Positions 8,136-17,519 of a DNA stretch of 64,000 nt are shown here, piece by piece (within the stretch, counting starts at the first letter, position 1; each line of letters begins with the position of its first letter). Made by a program: the position numbers and the translations under genes. The stretch is from JBMOKU01 sp049324315. Its GTDB lineage: Bacteria; Bacillota; Clostridia; Peptostreptococcales; Thermotaleaceae. Location of the stretch: NCBI GenBank assembly GCA_049324315.1, contig JBMOKU010000008.1, positions 62,001 through 126,000 of the forward strand. The letters run 5' to 3'. The notes under the pieces were generated by a model. The model saw only the letters and a program-made list of their open reading frames with translations. It had not been told where the DNA came from and searched no databases.

Positions 8136-8187
8136 TCTTAAAGATTTCTATACGTTCCGCACGTTTAATTGAACTCACTTTTATGTA

Positions 8188-8889
8188 CTACGTGATATGT
8201 ACAGGAATTTCATTTGAGAATTCAATATACTCTTTGCTTACATTACATATAATCGCATAAAACTCCACCCCCGCATCATAGGCCATTTTAACCACCTGGG
8301 AGAATGCAGGATCTCTATCACCATTCGGTACAAAATACACAGCATCTTGTCTTTGTACGACAAAAAAGACTGCACCTCGTATTCCTTTATTTACAGCCTC
8401 AATTAATTCCAGAACATGTTTTCTTCCTCGTTCGGTAGGTGCATCAGGAAAAGAAGCTCCTTGATCTTCACGGACAAACGTAACACATTTCCCTTCAATA
8501 AATGCAAAATCTTTCCCATTGTCTACGAACAAATCAAAACGACTGCTGCCAAATTGTACCTCTCTCCGTATATTATTATATCCTTCGAACTGAGGAAAGT
8601 AACCATTTTTAAAGGCTTTCTCCAATAAAACATTGGGAAGTTGTGAGTCAATACAAACGATAAAATTATCCTTATATACCATCAACAAATCATACTTTGT
8701 TTTACGCTTTGTATTATGAATGTGCCTTACGATAATTTTCGTACCTTCAACAAGTAATTCTTTCATTCTTCCTGTGTTAGGTACATGGGCAAAGGCAATC
8801 TGGCGGTCGATCTCAATTTCGGCTAGAAAACGATTGATTCTCCTAATAAACGTAGCTTCAAATAATTCACCGGTTATTTCTACTTTCAA
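8188..8889 (-). CDS. sfsA: SfsA family DNA/RNA nuclease-like protein
   Basis: 233 aa, full family length. The start is TTG at 8889 with AGGAG 7 bases upstream. N-terminal OB-like part: FIRRINRFLAEIEID and AFAHVPNTGRMKELL. The C-terminal PD-(D/E)XK-like core has SRFDLFVDNG, AFIEGKCVTF and FPDAPTERGRKHVLEL, the SfsA hallmark. First described as a sugar-fermentation stimulation protein in E. coli, the family is now viewed as nucleic-acid binding with a nuclease fold; its physiological role is not settled. It is cotranscribed with nothing obvious. Confidence 0.9.
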   Translation of the reverse strand: MKVEITGELFEATFIRRINRFLAEIEIDRQIAFAHVPNTGRMKELLVEGTKIIVRHIHNTKRKTKYDLLMVYKDNFIVCIDSQLPNVLLEKAFKNGYFPQFEGYNNIRREVQFGSSRFDLFVDNGKDFAFIEGKCVTFVREDQGASFPDAPTERGRKHVLELIEAVNKGIRGAVFFVVQRQDAVYFVPNGDRDPAFSQVVKMAYDAGVEFYAIICNVSKEYIEFSNEIPVHIT

Positions 8890-8955
8890 CGATATGCTCC
8901 TATCCTTTCTATTTTAAATATTGAAATATGTCAAAAAGTTATAATCTCTTTTATT

Positions 8956-8988
8956 GAAAAAAACTATGACTCAGTGAAAGTCATAGCT
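8956..8988 (-). terminator. Terminator after the DUF1292 gene
   Basis: Ten-base stem around 8962-8988 (AGCTATGACT / AGTCATAGTT on the minus strand) followed by a T-run. It closes the alaS-to-DUF1292 gene block. Confidence 0.8.
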
Positions 8989-8996
8989 TCTTCGGT

Positions 8997-9269
8997 TTAC
9001 TCTTCGTCTTCATCTTCTTCGTAATCTTCTTCCAACCACGCTTCATAAGCTTCAGCAACAGCATCAAATTCTTCATCGTCTTCAACAATTTCTAAAGAAT
9101 GTTCTCCATTATTCTCTACTATCCTGAAAATAAAGGCTTCTTCTGCATCATCATCTACTGGAAGTAATACTGCATATTCAGTTTCATTCACTTCTAAAGT
9201 AGCTAATACTTCAAAATCCGTGGCATTTCCCTCTTCATCTTTCAGTGTAACAATGTTCTCATTTTCCAT
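8997..9269 (-). CDS. DUF1292 family acidic protein (YrzB-like)
   Basis: 90 aa, very acidic, ending EAWLEEDYEEDEDEE. It contains the DUF1292 core NIVTLKDEEGNATDFEVLAT and EAFIFRIVE. It is a small conserved Firmicutes protein of unknown biochemical role, regularly found after ruvX in the alaS-ireB-ruvX cluster, as here (12 bases from ruvX). The start is supported by GAGGTG 5 bases upstream. Confidence 0.85.
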   Translation of the reverse strand: MENENIVTLKDEEGNATDFEVLATLEVNETEYAVLLPVDDDAEEAFIFRIVENNGEHSLEIVEDDEEFDAVAEAYEAWLEEDYEEDEDEE

Positions 9270-9281
9270 GATATCACCTCA

Positions 9282-9695
9282 TTATTTTTTTTGGCTATCT
9301 AAGTAGCCTTGTAATATATATGTAGCTGCAACCATGTCAATAACCTGCTTCCTCTTTCCTCTACTGACATCGGCCTGAATCAACATTCTTTCTGCAGCAA
9401 CAGTTGTTAAGCGTTCATCCCAGAGAATAATTTCTATGGGAAATCTTTTCTTCAACCGGTCCACAAAATCCAACACTTTTTCTCCCTGGGGACCAATTGT
9501 TCCATTCATATTCTTTGGCAGTCCAACTACAATTTTTCCAATTTCATTTTCCTGTATCAATTCTTCAATTCTTCTGAGGTCAGCCTTAATATTTGTTCTT
9601 CTAATGGTTTCTACACCTTGGGAGATGAATTCCATGATATCACTTACGGCTATACCGATTGTTTTGTCTCCAACATCGAGACCCATTATTCTCAT
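9282..9695 (-). CDS. ruvX: RuvX/YqgF family Holliday junction resolvase-like protein
   Basis: 137 aa from the ATG at 9695; the frame stays open upstream, but that part overlaps the preceding gene and is not conserved. RNase H-like fold: GLDVGDKTIGIAVSD at the N-terminus with the first catalytic aspartate, VVGLPKNMNG in the middle, and LWDERLTTVAAERML with the second acidic site. RuvX takes part in pre-16S rRNA 5'-end processing in some bacteria and resembles Holliday-junction resolvases. Ribosome site GGGGGC. It sits in the conserved ireB-ruvX-DUF1292 order, here interrupted by two extra genes. Confidence 0.9.
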   Translation of the reverse strand: MRIMGLDVGDKTIGIAVSDIMEFISQGVETIRRTNIKADLRRIEELIQENEIGKIVVGLPKNMNGTIGPQGEKVLDFVDRLKKRFPIEIILWDERLTTVAAERMLIQADVSRGKRKQVIDMVAATYILQGYLDSQKK

Positions 9696-9715
9696 TTTTT
9701 GCCCCCATTCTTTTT

Positions 9716-10669
9716 CTATACAACCTTTATACAAAAGTTTGGACAGTACTTGCTGCAATAGCCACAGAGTACACATAAGTCTGTATTTACTTCAAGTTTG
9801 TCTCCAACAATCTTAAGCGCTTTATGACTGCAGTAATCCACACATTTGCCGCAAGCTTCACACCAGAAGTCAATATGTAACCGTCGGCACCTTGATTTTG
9901 TCTTTTCATCAATCTCTTTTGGTATAGTTTGTCCTTCAAATCGAAGAACATTACTCAATACTTCATCCTTTGTCTGCATTCCAACGGCGATGGCATGAAG
10001 ATGAGGATTATCAAGAACAAAGCGAAAACACCCGTCAACATCTTGAATTAAATTCCCACCACCTAAAGGTTTCATACCATATATTCCTTTTCCACTATTA
10101 TAAGCAGTTTCAATGGCCTGGAGCATTTGATGAATAGATCCGTCTGCAATACCAAGTCCCTTTTTGTTGATAATTGGATGAATTACGCCAATTTCGGCTA
10201 ACTTTGATGCAGCCTCTACGGCTCGTATTGTATGTGTAGATATCCCTACTGCATCTATTATACCCGCTTCTTTCATTTTTAAATAATAAGCTAAGGCGTC
10301 ATAATGTCCCTTTATTGTGTATTCGCTCTCCTGCTCATGAAGCAAAAAAATACTGATTTTATCGGTTTTTAATTCATCCAGAGCTTTATCAAGACTTCTT
10401 TTTGCTGTCTCCACATCGTAAGCGTAGGATTTGGATGCAATCACAATATCCCGCTTGCCGTATATTTCTAATGCACGTCTAATATGACCATAGGTTCCAT
10501 ACAATTCTGCTGTATCAATAAAGTTTATTCCCTTAGAAAATCCATAGGCAATAATTTCGCCCCCCTCTTCCAAGGAAAGATTTGCCTGTAACGGCCCTAC
10601 CGTTAATCCGCCAAAACAAAGCCTTGATACATTTAATCCTGTATTTCCTAATATCCTATACTCCATCAC
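9716..10669 (-). CDS. Aldo/keto reductase with C-terminal 4Fe-4S domain
   Basis: 317 aa. The N-terminal (beta/alpha)8 barrel has LGNTGLNVSRLCFGGLTVG, FIDTAELYGTYGHIRRAL (catalytic Asp and Tyr region) and GKRDIVIASKSY. The last 50 residues carry two ferredoxin-type cysteine sets, CEACGKCVDYC and CVLCGYCSKYC. This architecture is typical of anaerobic AKRs that exchange electrons through Fe-S clusters. The substrate is unknown. It is 6 bases downstream of the large membrane protein and just upstream of ruvX, so it is probably in the alaS/ireB transcript. Confidence 0.85.
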   Translation of the reverse strand: MMEYRILGNTGLNVSRLCFGGLTVGPLQANLSLEEGGEIIAYGFSKGINFIDTAELYGTYGHIRRALEIYGKRDIVIASKSYAYDVETAKRSLDKALDELKTDKISIFLLHEQESEYTIKGHYDALAYYLKMKEAGIIDAVGISTHTIRAVEAASKLAEIGVIHPIINKKGLGIADGSIHQMLQAIETAYNSGKGIYGMKPLGGGNLIQDVDGCFRFVLDNPHLHAIAVGMQTKDEVLSNVLRFEGQTIPKEIDEKTKSRCRRLHIDFWCEACGKCVDYCSHKALKIVGDKLEVNTDLCVLCGYCSKYCPNFCIKVV

Positions 10670-10675
10670 GCAACC

Positions 10676-12844
10676 CTACTTTTCTATTGGAAGATAGAAG
10701 GTTAAATAAAGCATACTCATTGCGAGGAAGATCGTAGCAGTAGCAGCTGCTACAACACCGGAATCATTCACAATAAAGCCAACGACACATGCGGCCACAA
10801 TACCAGTCCAGCCGATAGACAGATTAGGATAGGTTTTCGTCAGCTTATAGATTGTACCTATTGGTCTATAGAACAGTACACCTAAAATAAGAATCGTTGA
10901 AATCAATACTTTGCTCCATATGGTTACACCGATCAATTTTAAGTTCATGGCTATTTTTCTTTTAATAATCAAAAAAACGATACCTGGCCCTGCCGTCATA
11001 ATCTGTTGTATCGCACCTGCCAGATGAGATTTGCTGCCCATTAATTTTATATCAACATATGCCATGATAGAGACAACAAGGATAACCGCAGTACCAATAA
11101 GACTCAGAGACTTAAAACGAATCTTTATATTAAAAATTCGTAAAGCTACTAAAAGAAACGCAGCAACTGCTGTTATAGTTCCTCCTACATTTGCGCCCAA
11201 GCTTGGATATCCAATGATTAGAATGGTAACTGTAAAAATAATAGCAGCCCAAATCCTGGAGATTTTAAATCTATCTGTCATAGCTGTCGCCCATACGATT
11301 GTAGCACCAATCAAAACACCCATATATTCATTTCCTAAGCCATAATATCTGGCACCAATAATTGGATCATAGCCCAATAACGAGTTTTTGATAAGATTCG
11401 AATTTGTAGCTATATCAACCAGCAGCCCTATAGTCGTTAAAGCAGATAGAATAATAACCCTATCCAGCTTATTCGAACAGATGATTTTCACAATGTATGT
11501 GATACCAACGGTTGTGAGTATCAACACGACAAAGCTCATTAGAACACTGGTTTTGATGAATAGCGGCATAATTAGCAAGACAAAAGGAACTGTCATTGTA
11601 CTTAGCAATACATCCTTAAACGTTCCCACCAGTTTTGGATGCAGCTTTTCCTGGATTAAAATCAATATTAATGCCGTTATGGATACAAAGATTTCAAACA
11701 CTGCAAAAGCAGATAATACTGGAAATCTATTTTTTGAAGTAGCAACGATTTGTTCATTTCGTTCCATAATATACTGATAATTGTCAACTTTTGGTATGAA
11801 CGTTAATGATCTACCGGTCATTACCTCGGTCTTTGCTCCTAAATATTCAACAATGGATGGGGCAATGTCCACATTACCAATTACACCTTCTCTCCTTGTT
11901 GTATCTGAAGTTAAAACCCCAGTTGGAACTTCATCACCATATACAATAAGCGGTGTTAGCCGATTACCATTTTTATAGTCATTTGCAGATGGATAAGGCG
12001 TAACAACAAATAATCGACTATTATCTAAATCAACAGATTCAAGCATGTGATCTAGAAATGCGTCTATATCTTGCAGTATCGCATTCTTATGCTTTGTGTA
12101 CATTTCATCGGTTAGATAGCTTTTATAACGTTCCAATCTCGTAATATCATTAAAGTCAATAACAGTTAGTCCCGATTTGGGATATACCTCCCTAAAATAT
12201 TCCATCATTTTGGAATAGTCACTTCTTATTCCAAAAGGAAACGTACCATCTTTTGTCAGCAAATCCTTATTTACAGACCCGTAATCTATGTAACCATTTT
12301 GATCCATTGCAATCAGCGGAGCTGTTCGGATCGTTAACTCATCTGTATCTCCATTTCCAATGACTGCTGTTTTTATGTCCTTTTCATGTAACGCTTGTCC
12401 CAGCGCACCAGGGACTGCTCCATATTCTCCATCCAGGTTTAATCGAATTAATTCAGCTATGTTTAGATTTACGACCCCGGTTTTCTCAGCTGTTAAGCCT
12501 GTCCTTCTTTCATATATTGGAATATTTTCTACATTTACATTTGCAAATTGACTGGTATCATAGGATGCCTCTGCCCTTACCCCAGTACCTATCGTCATAT
12601 ATGCTTTAGCAATACTTGCTTTAGAGGATGTTCTATTGTTCATAAGGCCAATAGAACCCCCAACAATGAATTTCTTAACTGAATCCATGGCGCTCAAATC
12701 TTCATAATTTACTTCATTGATTATAATAACAATTGCCTTCTTTTCATTTTCGGCAAATACACACGAAAAAGCGGACAATGAAAACACGAAAGCCATCATC
12801 GCCGCTGCAAAATAGCAAAAATATCTTCTCAAGTCCTTACTCAC
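10676..12844 (-). CDS. Large membrane protein with phosphatase/sulfatase-like ectodomain
   Basis: 722 aa. An N-terminal signal peptide (about residues 10-31) precedes an extracytoplasmic region of about 340 residues. That region has alkaline-phosphatase-superfamily features: KKAIVIIINEVNYEDLSAMD at its start, MTIGTGVRAEA, a VIDFNDITRL core strand, LFVVTPYPSANDYKNGNRL (resembling the metal-binding 'P...' loop), and IAPSIVEYLGA near its end. From about residue 375 onward there are ten to twelve membrane helices with an LGANVGGTITAVAAF stretch. Several family metal ligands are not obvious, so catalytic activity is uncertain. Possible roles include cell-envelope polymer modification. The gene abuts ireB (start 1 base after it) and is followed 6 bases later by the AKR. 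Confidence 0.6.
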   Translation of the reverse strand: MSKDLRRYFCYFAAAMMAFVFSLSAFSCVFAENEKKAIVIIINEVNYEDLSAMDSVKKFIVGGSIGLMNNRTSSKASIAKAYMTIGTGVRAEASYDTSQFANVNVENIPIYERRTGLTAEKTGVVNLNIAELIRLNLDGEYGAVPGALGQALHEKDIKTAVIGNGDTDELTIRTAPLIAMDQNGYIDYGSVNKDLLTKDGTFPFGIRSDYSKMMEYFREVYPKSGLTVIDFNDITRLERYKSYLTDEMYTKHKNAILQDIDAFLDHMLESVDLDNSRLFVVTPYPSANDYKNGNRLTPLIVYGDEVPTGVLTSDTTRREGVIGNVDIAPSIVEYLGAKTEVMTGRSLTFIPKVDNYQYIMERNEQIVATSKNRFPVLSAFAVFEIFVSITALILILIQEKLHPKLVGTFKDVLLSTMTVPFVLLIMPLFIKTSVLMSFVVLILTTVGITYIVKIICSNKLDRVIILSALTTIGLLVDIATNSNLIKNSLLGYDPIIGARYYGLGNEYMGVLIGATIVWATAMTDRFKISRIWAAIIFTVTILIIGYPSLGANVGGTITAVAAFLLVALRIFNIKIRFKSLSLIGTAVILVVSIMAYVDIKLMGSKSHLAGAIQQIMTAGPGIVFLIIKRKIAMNLKLIGVTIWSKVLISTILILGVLFYRPIGTIYKLTKTYPNLSIGWTGIVAACVVGFIVNDSGVVAAATATIFLAMSMLYLTFYLPIEK

Positions 12845-13105
12845 CTACTTATTCTCTAAATAACTCTTTAATAATTCTTCCAATAATTCATCTCTTTCTA
12901 ATTGTCGAATCAAGCTTCTTGCATTATTATGACTCGTAATGTAGGTAGGATCACCTGATAAAATATAACCGACCAATTGATTGATAGGATTATATCCCTT
13001 TTCCTTCAGTGATTTGTAGACATTCCTTAAAATTTCTTCTGCTGCATTTTTGTTCTCTTTATCAACATTGAACTTCATGGTAAAGTTAAATTTATCATTC
13101 ATCAT
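12845..13105 (-). CDS. ireB: IreB family regulatory phosphoprotein (UPF0297)
   Basis: 86 aa, the normal family length. Core: VYKSLKEKGYNPINQLVGYI and LSGDPTYITSHNNARSLI. In Enterococcus, IreB is the substrate of the PASTA-type Ser/Thr kinase IreK and modulates cephalosporin tolerance; the kinase is not in this window. A threonine near the N-terminus (NFTMKF) is a candidate phosphosite by analogy. It sits between alaS and the large membrane protein, as usual next to alaS. Confidence 0.9.
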   Translation of the reverse strand: MMNDKFNFTMKFNVDKENKNAAEEILRNVYKSLKEKGYNPINQLVGYILSGDPTYITSHNNARSLIRQLERDELLEELLKSYLENK

Positions 13106-13204
13106 GAAACCAACTCCCTTTTGTAATATTATTATATTACATATATTCTATGTAATTATTCATAATCCTCTAATAAAATGTTCAAGCATCGGGGGAATTG
13201 AACA

Positions 13205-13230
13205 GACGAAGGCTCTCAAGAACCTTCGCC
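13205..13230 (-). terminator. Hairpin between alaS and ireB, no T-run
   Basis: Eight-base stem (GGCGAAGG / CCTTCGTC) with a 10-nt loop directly after the alaS stop. No T-run follows, so it may be a processing or attenuating structure rather than a full terminator. Confidence 0.35.
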
Positions 13231-13240
13231 TAAAGTAAGT

Positions 13241-15880
13241 TTATTTGACTTGCTGCAGAACAATCTCCTTAACCTTTTCCAGCGCTTCATCTATTTTGTT
13301 GATATCTTTAGCGCCAGCTTGTGCCATATTCGGCTTTCCGCCGCCGCCGCCACCTGCGATTCTAGCAACTTCTTTGATAATATTACCTGCGTGGATACCT
13401 CGATCGACTATATCTTTAGTAGCCATGGCAACAAAATTAACTTTTTCTTTATCATGGGTACCCAATACAACGAGACCTGAACCAAGCTTATCTTTTAATT
13501 GATCTCCCAAGCTTCTTAAGCTATCAATATCCAGATCAAGGATTTTATAAGCAATTACATTAATGCCGCTTATGATGATGACATTATTCAGTATATCATC
13601 TGTGGCACTGGTTGCCAATTTATTTTTTAGAATTTCTACTTCTTTTTGCATCGATTTCAAATCATTTAGCAGGTGATCTACCTTACTGTCAACTTCCTTC
13701 GGGTTTACCTTTAAAGCTTTTGAAATATTCAACAGCTTGTTTTCCCGTTCTTTCATATATGATAGAGCATTAAGGCCAGTTACGGCCTCAATTCGTCTAA
13801 TACCAGCAGCAACGCCCGTCTCACTTATGATTTTGAATAAGCCAATTTGACTTGCATTTTTCAAGTGGGTACCACCACATAATTCTTTACTGTAATCACC
13901 AATTACAACTACCCTGACGGTTTCTCCATATTTTTCACCAAAAAGTGCTGTGGCTCCCATTTCCTTAGCTTCTTGGATGGTTGTCTCTACTGCTTCAACT
14001 GTCAATCCTTCTAAAATCCTTCGATTAACTTCCTCTTCAATTCTTTCAATTTCTTCCTGCGTCAATGATTGAAAATGTGAAAAGTCAAATCTGAGTCTTT
14101 CATGAGACACATAAGATCCAGCCTGTTCCACATGCTGACCTATATGATTTCTTAATGCTTTATGAAGCATGTGGGTAGCTGTATGATTTCTTGCCGTGTT
14201 TACCCGGTCAGATGTATTGATTTTAGCCCATACCGTATCACCAAAACCAATCGTACCTTCTATGACTTCTCCTATGTGTAAAATGCTGTTATTTGTACCT
14301 TTTTTGCAATCGTGTATTCTGACTTTACACCCTTCATTTTCAAGATAGCCATTATCCCCTACTTGGCCTCCCCCTTCAGGATAAAATGGTGTTTCCTTAA
14401 TGATAATTGTGGCATAATCACCCTGGACTGCTTGATCTACCGCCTCTCCATCCTTGATGATTGCAGTAACCGTTGAGGATATCTCGTATTCATCATACCC
14501 ATTAAATCGTGAAGTAATTCTATCGCCATATTGGGATAGTACATCCTCTTTCCAGCCTTCACCTTCAAGGTCTTGCCGGGCTGAACGAGCCCGTTCCCGC
14601 TGTTTTTCCATTTCTTCCTTAAACCCAGGCTCATCTACGGTCATGTTTTCATCTTCAAGAATCTCTTTTGTTAGTTCCAAAGGAAATCCAAAGGTATCAT
14701 ATAGACGAAACGCATTTTCTGCAGATAATATTGTGGATGCAGATTGTTTCATCTCTTCAATATATCCCTTTAAAATATCACTTCCTTGATCGATGGTTTC
14801 CTGGAATCGAGCTTCTTCAATACCAATAACCTTCTTAATGTACTCTTGTTTTTCTTTTAGTTCCGGATAAGCTTCTCCAGATATCTGAATCACTCTTTCA
14901 ACAAGATTTATCAAGAAATTACTATGCATACCTAGCAATTTTCCATGTCTTGCTGCTCTTCTTAAAAGTCTTCTTAGTACATAACCCCTGCCTTCATTAC
15001 TTGGCATAACGCCATCGCTCACCATAAAGGTTACAGAACGGATATGATCTGTAATAATTCTAATCGATATATCGTTTTTATCATTTTCTCCATACTTTTT
15101 ACCTGATAATTCAACAACGCCATCAAGAATATGTTTTATTGTATCAATTTCAAATATCGTATTCACATCTTGAGCAATACAGGCAACCCTTTCCAACCCC
15201 ATACCCGTATCAATATTGGGATTTGGGAGAGGATGGTAAACCCCATTTTCATCTTTATCAAATTGTGTAAAAACCAGGTTCCAAAACTCTATATATCGGT
15301 CGCAGTCACAGCCGGGCTTACAGTCTTCATGGCCACAGCCATACTTATCTCCTCTATCATAATAGATTTCTGAACATGGCCCACATGGTCCTGTACCAAT
15401 TTCCCAGAAGTTATCTGCCTTTCCTAGTCTAACAATCTTATCGGCAGGTATACCAATCATATTGTTCCAGATATCAAAAGCTTCGTTATCTTCTTCATAT
15501 ACTGAAACCCATAATCTTTCTTTTGGCATCTGCAAATGCTGCAAAACAAATTCCCAAGCCCAAGCAATTGCCTCTTTTTTGAAATAATCCCCGAAGGAGA
15601 AGTTGCCAAGCATTTCAAAAAAAGTTCCATGCCTTGCGGTTTTACCTACATTTTCAATGTCTCCGGTTCGAATGCACTTTTGACAAGTTGCCATTCTTTT
15701 ATTCGGCGGTATTTCTGTTCCCATAAAGTATCTCTTTAATGGTGCCATTCCGGCATTGATTAATAACAGACTTTTGTCATTTTCGGGAACTAATGAATAG
15801 CTTGATCTTGCATAGTGATCTTTCGATTCGAAAAAATCTAAAAACATTTTTCTGATTTCATTTAATCCTTGTTTTTCCAT
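13241..15880 (-). CDS. alaS: Alanine--tRNA ligase
   Basis: 879 aa from the ATG at 15880 (ACGGAGGG 7 bases upstream; an earlier in-frame start at 15904 lacks a ribosome site). The catalytic class II core begins EIRKMFLDFFESKDH and SLLLINAGMAPLK. The anticodon-independent tRNA domain, the editing domain with zinc ligands RNHTATHMLHKAL and ELCGGTHLKNA, and the C-Ala domain (GGGGGGKPNMAQAG) are all present, so it is full length. It charges tRNA-Ala. Expression is controlled by the T-box leader just upstream. It heads the block alaS-ireB-(membrane protein)-(AKR)-ruvX-DUF1292. Confidence 0.96.
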   Translation of the reverse strand: MEKQGLNEIRKMFLDFFESKDHYARSSYSLVPENDKSLLLINAGMAPLKRYFMGTEIPPNKRMATCQKCIRTGDIENVGKTARHGTFFEMLGNFSFGDYFKKEAIAWAWEFVLQHLQMPKERLWVSVYEEDNEAFDIWNNMIGIPADKIVRLGKADNFWEIGTGPCGPCSEIYYDRGDKYGCGHEDCKPGCDCDRYIEFWNLVFTQFDKDENGVYHPLPNPNIDTGMGLERVACIAQDVNTIFEIDTIKHILDGVVELSGKKYGENDKNDISIRIITDHIRSVTFMVSDGVMPSNEGRGYVLRRLLRRAARHGKLLGMHSNFLINLVERVIQISGEAYPELKEKQEYIKKVIGIEEARFQETIDQGSDILKGYIEEMKQSASTILSAENAFRLYDTFGFPLELTKEILEDENMTVDEPGFKEEMEKQRERARSARQDLEGEGWKEDVLSQYGDRITSRFNGYDEYEISSTVTAIIKDGEAVDQAVQGDYATIIIKETPFYPEGGGQVGDNGYLENEGCKVRIHDCKKGTNNSILHIGEVIEGTIGFGDTVWAKINTSDRVNTARNHTATHMLHKALRNHIGQHVEQAGSYVSHERLRFDFSHFQSLTQEEIERIEEEVNRRILEGLTVEAVETTIQEAKEMGATALFGEKYGETVRVVVIGDYSKELCGGTHLKNASQIGLFKIISETGVAAGIRRIEAVTGLNALSYMKERENKLLNISKALKVNPKEVDSKVDHLLNDLKSMQKEVEILKNKLATSATDDILNNVIIISGINVIAYKILDLDIDSLRSLGDQLKDKLGSGLVVLGTHDKEKVNFVAMATKDIVDRGIHAGNIIKEVARIAGGGGGGKPNMAQAGAKDINKIDEALEKVKEIVLQQVK

Positions 15881-15906
15881 TGTTATCCCTCCGTAAAATG
15901 TCATTC

Positions 15907-16172
15907 AAAAAATAAAAACTCGTTCCTATAACACATAGGGACGAGAATTTTCTCGCGGTACCACCCTACTTACCAAAGATTGGTCTCTCATGAAGTATAA
16001 TACCCGGTAATGTAACGGTTACCATTCGTTAATCTCTACTTTTCTTTCAAGATTAATACTCTGAAGCTGCTTCTAAATACGTACATCAGAGATCTCTCAG
16101 CCATCAATCTCTTCTCTGTAGATGATCCGTCTTTATACTCCTCTTCGTCATAGCTTTTAAGCATATTCATTT
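15907..16172 (-). promoter_or_regulatory. T-box leader of alaS (Ala specifier)
   Basis: The conserved antiterminator sequence AGGGTGGTACCGCG lies at about 15954-15968 on the minus strand. It is followed by a terminator hairpin (15919-15945) with a T-run. The stem I region holds the AGTA-type motif GAGGAGTA near 16140. The probable specifier lies in GAAGCAGCTTC (16073-16063), which contains the Ala codons GCA and GCT; I cannot tell which one is read. The leader senses uncharged tRNA-Ala and permits read-through into alaS. Confidence 0.9.
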
Positions 16173-16178
16173 GAGTTG

Positions 16179-16207
16179 ATTATATAAAAATTAACTTTAT
16201 TTGTCAA
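16179..16207 (-). promoter_or_regulatory. Promoter of the alaS T-box transcript
   Basis: Minus strand TTGACA (16207-16202), 17-nt spacer, TATAAT (16184-16179): a consensus sigma-A promoter right before the leader. Confidence 0.85.
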
Positions 16208-16235
16208 TTGATAATGTATATGCAGAAGCAGGCTT

Positions 16236-17462
16236 TTACTTATAGTTCACCACAAACTCATAAATATGTTTTCCTATAATTTTCAAGCTAGCAGCAATAG
16301 GAACAGCAAATAACAGTCCGGCTATCCCGAATAATTCATTACCTATTAATAATGAGATAATCACATACACAGGATGCATTCCAATGCTGTCGCCCACAAT
16401 TTTAGGAGACAGTATGGCACTTTCGATTTGTTGAATGATTGTAAAAGCTATGATTACCCATATTGCTTTTTCTGGTTCATCGAGAAGCGCAATCAATACT
16501 GCAGGAACAGCTCCAATAATAGGACCAAAATAAGGTATTATATCTGATATTCCTGCAACTACACCCAATAAGAAAGCAAGATCTACTTTTAGTAGCCACA
16601 AAGCAAAAGTGCTGAGCAAACCTACACACAGTGCTACGATTAACTGTCCTCTGATGAATTTACTTAATACAACATTGATATCTCTACATATAGCAAGTAT
16701 TACTTCCTTACAAGATTTGGGTATAACAAAAACGATTTTATTTTTAAAGTATTCTGCATCCTTTAAAAAATAAAACGAGTAAATCGGAATGAGAATCAAT
16801 CCAACAATCTGTGATAATAGATTAAAAAAACCATTTGTAATTGACTTAATCATCTGCAAGATATAGTTTTGTATTCTGGCCAGATTCTCATTGATTACCT
16901 CATCGATTCCCATAAAATCAATTGGAAGCTCATTCAAATCATTAATATTGGAATAAATCTTATTTATATATGCATTTATTTCTTTAGAATAGTCGGGTAA
17001 TACGCTAATTAGATATTCCGCTTCCCTTGTGATTTTCGGTGAAATAGTCATTGAAAAAAATATAACGATCCCTGCAATTACACCATATAGACCAATAACG
17101 ATCCAAACTCTTTTTATTCCTTTATCGTGTATATAATGAACAATGGGATTGAATAAGTAGGCAAAAATCCCTCCCCATATTACAGGCATCATAATTTTCC
17201 ATAGGATTTCACTATAATTTATTATAAAGATAATGAATAGAAACAGAACCACACCGGATAAAAATATTAACCCCTGTTGTTTTCCGAATTTTAGTTTTTT
17301 ACGTTCGGATATGAAGCGATTTCCAATATGTATCAGGTAATATATAAAAAGAATAAATAATAATACTATAAGAATTTTTATGATAAAATCTGTAAAAAGC
17401 TCAAGATATGAAACTGGTATGTTTTTACCTAGATTGATGATTTCCACCCCAGTAGTAAGCAT
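16236..17462 (-). CDS. AI-2E family transporter (permease)
   Basis: 408 aa with about eight membrane helices. Family features: ILWKIMMPVIWGGIFAYLFN (N-terminal pair), SQIVGLILIPIYSFYFLKD, a long polar region, then FLLGVVAGISDIIPYFGPII and IIQQIESAILSPKIVGDSIG with the conserved P-x-G stretches. The family includes ion exchangers and the AI-2 exporter TqsA, so the substrate is open. Start ATG with AGGAG 7 bases upstream. It lies between the 63-aa protein and alaS. Confidence 0.88.
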   Translation of the reverse strand: MLTTGVEIINLGKNIPVSYLELFTDFIIKILIVLLFILFIYYLIHIGNRFISERKKLKFGKQQGLIFLSGVVLFLFIIFIINYSEILWKIMMPVIWGGIFAYLFNPIVHYIHDKGIKRVWIVIGLYGVIAGIVIFFSMTISPKITREAEYLISVLPDYSKEINAYINKIYSNINDLNELPIDFMGIDEVINENLARIQNYILQMIKSITNGFFNLLSQIVGLILIPIYSFYFLKDAEYFKNKIVFVIPKSCKEVILAICRDINVVLSKFIRGQLIVALCVGLLSTFALWLLKVDLAFLLGVVAGISDIIPYFGPIIGAVPAVLIALLDEPEKAIWVIIAFTIIQQIESAILSPKIVGDSIGMHPVYVIISLLIGNELFGIAGLLFAVPIAASLKIIGKHIYEFVVNYK

Positions 17463-17487
17463 TTTTACTCTCCTTAGTGATATAGAA

Positions 17488-17511
17488 GAACAGCTAAAGG
17501 ATTAGCTGTTC
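17488..17511 (-). terminator. Hairpin after the 63-aa gene
   Basis: Ten-base stem (GAACAGCTAA / TTAGCTGTTC), loop TCCT, followed by TTCTATAT. The T-run is modest. It lies between the 63-aa gene and the AI-2E gene. Confidence 0.5.
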
Positions 17512-17519
17512 TCTTAGAT

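Noticed and set aside
9696..9776. N-terminal extension of ruvX
   Set aside because: It overlaps the aldo/keto reductase end and is not part of the conserved fold; the ATG at 9695 fits the family start.
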